A stretch of 26,119 bases of DNA from positions 1 to 26,119 of the forward strand of contig CALGEU010000366.1 of NCBI GenBank assembly GCA_937881285.1. Direction: 5' to 3'. Of this stretch, positions 22,273 to 26,119 are shown piece by piece; positions within the stretch are counted from its first letter, which is position 1; each line of letters starts with the position of its first letter. Both the position numbers and the translations under genes were made by a program. The notes below the pieces were generated by a model. It worked only from the letters and a program-made list of their open reading frames with translations. It searched no databases and was not told where the DNA came from. Origin of the DNA: an uncultured Clostridia bacterium. GTDB taxonomy: Bacteria > Bacillota > Clostridia > Christensenellales > CAG-917.

Positions 22273-23190
22273 ATGTCGTTAATAGTAAACGGAACAGAAA
22301 TACCAGCAACTGGAACTATAAAATTTAACGGAGTAAGTCTCGAAAAGGTAATTTTCGACGGCGTAATCGTATGGAGTAAAGAAGCAATTATGTCAAGAAA
22401 AGGTTTTTTATGTGGTAACTGGAAAATGAACAAAACTTGGGATGAAAGCATTGCGCTCGCACAGGAAATTCTTGCGACAGGCGTTAATACAACGAATCCC
22501 GAAACAGTTTTAGCACCTGCGACGTGCAATTTGAAAGCAGTTGCAGATACAGTCGGTACAAATTTGGGCGTATGCTCACAATTTGTATCAAATGCAACAA
22601 ACGGAGCGTACACAGGGCAGGTTTCAGCGGCAATGCTTGCAAATGTCGGCTGTAAATATGCTATCATCAACCATTCGGAAACAACATACTTCGGTTTAAC
22701 ACCCGAAGCGGTCACGGGGAATGAGCAGGCGAGTTTTTATAACAATTTCAATATAATAGCGGGACAACTTGGACAATGTTTTCAAAATAACATTACACCG
22801 ATTTTGTGCTGTGGCGAAAATCTTACGATTCGAGAAAAATGGGCACATAAGACATGGGTTGAATATCAGTTAAGAATGTCTTTAGCGAGCATAACCGCTG
22901 ACCAGGTAGAAAAAATGATAATAGCATATGAACCTATATGGGCAATCGGTACTGGTAAAACTGCGACACCCGCCGAAGCGGAAGAGATGTGTTCTCATGT
23001 TAGAACTGTTATATCGGAAATGTATGGCTCTTCTGCTGGCGATCAAGTTCGAATCATATATGGCGGTTCGATGAACGCTAAAAACGCAAGCGAATTGCTG
23101 TCGCAAACTAATATTGACGGCGGATTGATAGGTGGAGCATCACTGAAACCTGCGGATTTTGCAACAATATGGAATGCTTTCAGTAAATAA
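22273..23190 (+). CDS. Phage tail-tip module fused to triosephosphate isomerase
   Basis: A 305-residue protein; AAGGGGGTGATAACC leads to ATG 22273. Residues 1-36 are a small phage module seen in tail-tip regions of Clostridial prophages (IVNGTEIPATGTIKFNG, then VIFDGVIVW). Residues 40-305 are a full triosephosphate isomerase barrel: GNWKMN with N49 and catalytic K51; NHSE with catalytic H134; PILCCGE (176-182); AYEPIWAIGTGK with catalytic E220 and the phosphate-gripping loop (221-229); IYGGS with S266; GGLIGGASLKP (283-293). The enzyme interconverts dihydroxyacetone phosphate and glyceraldehyde-3-phosphate. Residues after HSE are TT rather than the usual RR, a notable deviation. The internal Met40 looks like the old start of a captured gene. 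Activity and location on the virion are unproven. Confidence 0.93.
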   Translation: MSLIVNGTEIPATGTIKFNGVSLEKVIFDGVIVWSKEAIMSRKGFLCGNWKMNKTWDESIALAQEILATGVNTTNPETVLAPATCNLKAVADTVGTNLGVCSQFVSNATNGAYTGQVSAAMLANVGCKYAIINHSETTYFGLTPEAVTGNEQASFYNNFNIIAGQLGQCFQNNITPILCCGENLTIREKWAHKTWVEYQLRMSLASITADQVEKMIIAYEPIWAIGTGKTATPAEAEEMCSHVRTVISEMYGSSAGDQVRIIYGGSMNAKNASELLSQTNIDGGLIGGASLKPADFATIWNAFSK

Positions 23191-23201
23191 GGAGATGTCT
23201 T

Positions 23202-23378
23202 ATGATACGAACTATTCAAATTGATATTGACGAATACATCGACAATTTGTGGGCAAAAGGCGAGCGTGGCGACGATATAATCATCACGCTCTATGACTGT
23301 CGCATTAACGGCATCGACACAATCGAAAAAGGCGAAATCGCTTACGGAGAGTGGGCGGCAAAAAGAATAAAGGAGTAA
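23202..23378 (+). CDS. 58-residue acidic protein, unknown
   Basis: A short gene with ATAAGGAGAT six bases or so before ATG 23202, 11 bases after the isomerase fusion and 3 bases before the next start. It encodes MIRTIQIDIDEYIDNLWAKG and continues as a compact alpha/beta protein rich in Ile, Asp and Glu, with one Cys. The strong ribosome site and perfect packing between two phage genes support it being real. No family is recognised. Confidence 0.68.
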   Translation: MIRTIQIDIDEYIDNLWAKGERGDDIIITLYDCRINGIDTIEKGEIAYGEWAAKRIKE

Positions 23379-23381
23379 CTT

Positions 23382-23843
23382 ATGGATATTGAAGTAAAAC
23401 TTGACAGACTTAACGGAAGGCTCTCAACGCGAGAGCCTTTTTTGTTGAGCGAAAACGAAGAAGCAACAATGAAACTCGACACGGATTATCTGCTTAACGA
23501 TGCCGTTGTTAATTTTGAAAACGGTGGTGTGACCGAACAGGTTCGCATCAAGAAGAATCCTTTTGTGATTCCATCAAAAGTTGTAAAAGCGGGTGTTTTG
23601 AATGCCGAAGTGAACCTTTGCGCTCACGGTCGCGTTGTGAAAACATTCCGTGTCGAGCCGATAGTCTTTTATAGCGCGCCGCCGACACTTATCGGGCATC
23701 CCGAATTTGACGATTTGAAAGCGGAAAATGCTCTTTTGAAAGCGGAACTCAAGGAACTCAAAGAAACGATTCGGGTTCAGGAAAACAAGATTCAAGAACT
23801 CAAAACCGATGTGTACAATATTCAAATTGCGCTCGAACAATAA
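23382..23843 (+). CDS. Beta-domain plus coiled-coil baseplate-type protein
   Basis: A 153-residue protein starting three bases after the previous stop (AGGAGTAACTT before ATG). Residues 1-100 form a beta-sandwich-like domain (VKLDRLNGRL, VRIKKNPFVIPSKVV, VEPIVFYSAP). Residues about 108-150 are a strong heptad coiled coil (LKAENALLKAELKELKE). This beta domain plus trimeric coiled coil resembles small baseplate or receptor-binding N-terminal proteins of Bacillota phages. Its codons for residues about 12-20 also spell a perfect terminator hairpin (listed separately). Function inferred only. Confidence 0.6.
   Translation: MDIEVKLDRLNGRLSTREPFLLSENEEATMKLDTDYLLNDAVVNFENGGVTEQVRIKKNPFVIPSKVVKAGVLNAEVNLCAHGRVVKTFRVEPIVFYSAPPTLIGHPEFDDLKAENALLKAELKELKETIRVQENKIQELKTDVYNIQIALEQ
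23417..23443 (+). terminator. Perfect terminator-like hairpin inside a coding region
   Basis: AAGGCTCTC (23417-23425) and GAGAGCCTT (23431-23439) form a perfect 9-pair stem with an AACGC loop, followed by TTTT (23440-23443), so six T in all at 23438-23443. It begins 36 bases into the coding frame of the gene at 23382. By sequence it meets the criteria for a rho-independent terminator; active translation would be expected to suppress it. Confidence 0.65.
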
Positions 23844-23916
23844 CAAACAACGTGTGCGCGCGTAATCACTTTATCGCTCTCGTCTGGCGCACCGGGCACG
23901 GGCAAAGGAGTACATT

Positions 23917-24429
23917 ATGGAAAATGCAACAATCGAAACCATTATGACGTATGTCGTAGCGTTTCTCTCTTCAGCGGCTGGTGCAACGATGATCACCGCC
24001 ATTGTAAAAGCAATCGTCAGTGCGGTTTGCAATTACAAAACAAAAAAGGTGAGCAGACTCACCGACGCCGACAAGTCTCAAATTGCGGATGAAGTCACTA
24101 CGCGCGTTTTGAGCGCAATCAGCGATGGTGTAAGTATCAATGCGGAAGCAATGATTGACCGCGCAACAAACAAGCGTCTTGACGTTATGGATAAGAAGTT
24201 CAACGAGTTCGGTGAAGTTATGAATAAACTGCTTTCCGTAAACATTGCGCAAGGCAAGGTTCTTGTTGATTTGAAAACGCCGTCGCTCACAGCGAGAGAG
24301 AATTTGGCGAGTGCAATCGGAGATACGCATCAAGAAATCAAGCAAATACCGATAATCGAGCAACCGAGACTGAATGTGTCCGTCGCGGAGAGTACGGAAG
24401 AGAAAGAAACGACCGCAGTTTCTTATTAA
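23917..24429 (+). CDS. Single-span membrane protein with soluble helical tail
   Basis: A 170-residue protein with an AAAGGAG site. The N-terminal 38 residues are hydrophobic (YVVAFLSSAAGATMITAIVKAIVSAV), giving one membrane helix or a tight hairpin. A basic stretch (NYKTKKVSRL) follows, then about 120 residues of charged helix. It is the first of three consecutive membrane protein genes at the end of the late region, where holin genes usually lie, but the long soluble tail is not holin-like. Spanin-like, injection or exclusion functions are alternatives; I cannot choose between them. Confidence 0.6.
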   Translation: MENATIETIMTYVVAFLSSAAGATMITAIVKAIVSAVCNYKTKKVSRLTDADKSQIADEVTTRVLSAISDGVSINAEAMIDRATNKRLDVMDKKFNEFGEVMNKLLSVNIAQGKVLVDLKTPSLTARENLASAIGDTHQEIKQIPIIEQPRLNVSVAESTEEKETTAVSY

Positions 24430-24443
24430 GGCGGTGATAGCAA

Positions 24444-24953
24444 ATGAAACACAATCCGAAGTCAATCGTAACAATGGTAATGGAGTATCTCGTTCTCATC
24501 GCTCCGACTGCGGGATATTCCATTTATTGTTACTACGACACGTTGCAATATACGATGTCTGCGACGAGTAAGGGCAGTTTTTGGACGCTAATTGCGCTTG
24601 CGATTCTTGCGGGAGTTATCTTTGGTATCTTCCGCAAGAGATACGACCGTTATGTGCAAGGTTATGTTCAGCAAAAGACAGACCTTGAGACAAACCCGGA
24701 CAACGAATTGCTTATAAAACGTGTAGCGAAAAAGAAAGAAATCATCGAGAACGTCGATTATGTCGTTGCGCTGTTCCCGATACTCATTCTGTTGAGTGTC
24801 ATAGCGGCGTTCCAGCAAGCAATCGACCAACTTATGATATTGCTTTTAACGGTAGCAGGCTCTATTATTGGAAAAATCGGCTTGCATCTTGTGACTATCA
24901 ACATTGAGAAAAACGAGATGATAAAGAGAGCAAAGGACGGTGAAGACAAATGA
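24444..24953 (+). CDS. Multi-span membrane protein, unknown
   Basis: A 169-residue protein preceded by AAGGCGGTGATAG. Three or four membrane helices are visible: about 10-30 (YLVLIAPTAGYSIYCYY), 46-62 (WTLIALAILAGVIFGIF), and two close together at about 103-120 and 127-148. A cytoplasmic-looking charged helix lies between helices two and three. The next gene's ATG overlaps its stop by 4 bases, implying a stoichiometric partnership. Holin is possible on position and topology, yet no endolysin accompanies it here. Confidence 0.6.
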   Translation: MKHNPKSIVTMVMEYLVLIAPTAGYSIYCYYDTLQYTMSATSKGSFWTLIALAILAGVIFGIFRKRYDRYVQGYVQQKTDLETNPDNELLIKRVAKKKEIIENVDYVVALFPILILLSVIAAFQQAIDQLMILLLTVAGSIIGKIGLHLVTINIEKNEMIKRAKDGEDK

Positions 24954-25900
24954 GTGACGATAAGCGAAAGGTGTATTCAGGCGTAAAAATAACGCTGAAC
25001 TCTTTTATATCGCTGTTTGTGGCATGCGTGGTATTACTTATCGGCATATTTGTCGTTGATAATATCAACGCTACGCCGCGTGACGATGTTTCCTATTGGG
25101 TGAGCAAAATACTGATGGGCGTTTCGACGTTCTTGATAATGCTCTCAATGTCCAACATAACCGAAGAGAGTCGAAAAAAACACGATAAAGATTTTATCGA
25201 CCGGGTGAACGCTCTTGACGGACATTATAAAAAGATGATGGAACGACATGAAACAGTTGAACTTGAAACCTTTATCGAGCAAATAAACCGCGCGAATAAA
25301 TACAAGGCATTCGTCGAAGCCACCAAACGCAAATTAAACCATACTAGGAGAAGCAACGAAAAACGTATCAAGGCACTAGAGAAGCGTTTATTACTTTCGC
25401 CACAAGAAGTGTGGGACGGTGTTCGTGGCGTAAAGTATCACAAAGTGACATTCAACCAAATGGTTGCAGGCGAAACGGACGTTGCAGTAAAGGATGACGA
25501 ATACGATTTGCAAGTGAATAAGGGAAAATATACACTCAAAAAACTTGGCGTAAAAGCTCTTACAATAGTTGCATGTTCGGCGGTGGTTTTCGATTTTGCA
25601 TTTCACTTTAACGGTTTTACCAAAGATATGATAATGCCGTTAATTTTCAAAATCGTGTCGATGCTCATAGCAGTGTATAGCGGTGTTTCTTTCGGCTATT
25701 CAATGATGGAGCGCCGCAGGGCAACGGTTAAGAAAAAATTGCGTATCTTTTCCCAGTTTCGCGCAAGAATTGACGAACCGAATGGGAAAGTCGGGGATGA
25801 ACGTTTCACCGTAAATATTCCTACCGATGTCGCCGTCGAAAAAATTCGTACGAAATACGAAAGTCTCGCATCGGAAAATACAGCCTTAAAAGGCGTGTAG
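24950..25900 (+). CDS. Four-span membrane protein with central coiled coil, unknown
   Basis: A 316-residue protein translationally coupled to the previous gene (ATGA). Two N-terminal membrane helices (about 12-35 and 46-66) are followed by about 130 residues of basic coiled coil and a soluble segment. A second membrane pair is at about 203-222 and 226-252, then a basic C-terminal tail. Symmetrical 2+2 helices around a long helical domain suggest a membrane complex with the preceding gene. No family is recognised; it closes the late operon before a strong terminator. Confidence 0.62.
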   Translation: MSDDKRKVYSGVKITLNSFISLFVACVVLLIGIFVVDNINATPRDDVSYWVSKILMGVSTFLIMLSMSNITEESRKKHDKDFIDRVNALDGHYKKMMERHETVELETFIEQINRANKYKAFVEATKRKLNHTRRSNEKRIKALEKRLLLSPQEVWDGVRGVKYHKVTFNQMVAGETDVAVKDDEYDLQVNKGKYTLKKLGVKALTIVACSAVVFDFAFHFNGFTKDMIMPLIFKIVSMLIAVYSGVSFGYSMMERRRATVKKKLRIFSQFRARIDEPNGKVGDERFTVNIPTDVAVEKIRTKYESLASENTALKGV

Positions 25901-25904
25901 AATT

Positions 25905-25938
25905 AGACCGTCCATATAACGTGGGCGGTCTTTTTTTT
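25905..25938 (+). terminator. Strong intrinsic terminator at the end of the late region
   Basis: AGACCGTCC (25905-25913) pairs with GGGCGGTCT (25923-25931, one T-G) around a nine-base loop, followed by an unbroken run of eight T. It lies five bases after the last phage stop codon and marks the end of the rightward transcript. Confidence 0.88.
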
Positions 25939-25943
25939 GCATT

Positions 25944-26015
25944 TTGTGGTAATACTTGTGGTAATAAAATTGTGCAAAACAGGGCAAAATAGGGCAATTT
26001 TGAACAAATTTTGAA
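25944..26015. repeat. Three successive direct-repeat pairs, possible attachment-site arms
   Basis: TTGTGGTAATA occurs at 25944-25954 and 25956-25966. CAAAACAGGG/CAAAATAGGG follow directly at 25975-25984 and 25985-25994, then CAATTTTGAA/CAAATTTTGAA at 25995-26015. Short paired direct repeats beside the 3' end of a tRNA are what tyrosine-integrase arm sites look like. There is no integrase in the window, so the role remains inferred. Confidence 0.45.
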
Positions 26016-26028
26016 GCCTATAAAAATG

Positions 26029-26058
26029 CAAAAACCCTACTGTTTAGTAGGGTTTTTG
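26029..26058 (-). terminator. Bidirectional terminator between phage end and tRNA-Arg
   Basis: CAAAAACCCTAC (26029-26040) pairs perfectly over 12 bases with GTAGGGTTTTTG (26047-26058) around a six-base loop. The A5/T5 flanks within the stem allow it to work in both directions. It lies seven bases from the 3' end of the minus-strand tRNA, so it most likely ends the tRNA transcript. Confidence 0.8.
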
Positions 26059-26064
26059 TCAAAC

Positions 26065-26119
26065 TGGCGTAGCATAAGGGATTCGAACCCCTGACCTTCT
26101 GGTCCGTAGCCAGACGCTC
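26065..26119 (-). tRNA. tRNA-Arg (anticodon ACG), 5' part cut by the window edge
   Basis: On the minus strand the sequence holds the anticodon stem TCTGG/CCAGA with loop CTACGGA (anticodon ACG), a short variable loop, T arm AGGGG-TTCGAAT-CCCTT, the 3' acceptor strand ATGCTAC, discriminator G and encoded CCA ending at 26065. The acceptor 5' strand and most of the D arm lie beyond the edge. It reads CGU codons. Its 3' end faces the phage genes, the usual geometry of a tRNA-borne attachment site. Confidence 0.85.

Noticed and set aside
22273..23190. Isomerase gene as host contamination or assembly chimera
   Set aside because: The phage-type leader and the isomerase are in one uninterrupted frame, the gene uses the same style of ribosome site as its neighbours, and phage genes continue 11 bases downstream. 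Read-level checking would still be useful.
23844..23916. Possible small gene between the coiled-coil protein and the first late membrane protein
   Set aside because: The 73-base gap has no start codon with a ribosome site and no frame of useful length.
25906..26030. Minus-strand reading ending in LPQVLPQ as an integrase C-terminus
   Set aside because: The frame has an in-frame stop in the terminator region just upstream and no plausible start, so at most about 30 codons could be coding. The repeats explain the repeated peptide.

Overview
The window reads as the right-hand part of a tailed double-stranded DNA phage or prophage (Caudoviricetes) from a Gram-positive anaerobe, most likely a Clostridia-like Bacillota. 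This rests on strong AGGAG/GGGGTGA ribosome sites, intermediate base composition, Clostridia-type phage head and baseplate proteins, and PcfK/PcfJ homologues. All confident protein genes are on the + strand, most of them overlapping or a few bases apart. Host identity is inferred, not proven.

Layout. (1) 1-4860: early or accessory operon: the end of one gene, PcfK-like and PcfJ-like proteins, two small unknowns, a short sliding-clamp-like protein, an ASCH-domain protein, a Cys-rich coiled-coil protein and three small membrane proteins. (2) 4861-5032: non-coding spacer with two strong hairpins. (3) 5033-5939: two small genes, tRNA-Gly(UCC), tRNA-Ser(GCU) and a terminator. (4) 5972-13521: packaging and head genes in canonical order: small and large terminase, portal, minor capsid protein, acidic scaffold-like protein, major capsid protein, three connector/neck genes. 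(5) 13535-19031: a compact tail module with a tail protein, a cargo-like gene, a short hydrophobic protein where a tape measure would be expected, and a large hub protein. (6) 19104-23843: adsorption and tail-tip genes, including a tandem pair of baseplate paralogues and a fiber. It also holds the most striking gene here, an apparently intact triosephosphate isomerase fused in frame to a small phage tail-tip module. (7) 23917-25900: three membrane proteins of uncertain role (lysis, injection or exclusion). (8) 25905-26119: terminator, direct repeats, a second terminator, and the 3' part of a tRNA-Arg(ACG) on the minus strand, which together look like a prophage end.

The head genes build, fill and close the capsid; the connector and tail genes attach a tail that looks short; the hub, baseplate and fiber genes recognise the host. 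Intrinsic-terminator-like hairpins around the capsid gene, before the baseplate genes and even inside one coding region suggest that transcript levels within the late region are tuned segment by segment. I saw no integrase, repressor, conventional long tape measure or recognisable endolysin; these may lie outside the window or be too diverged to recognise.
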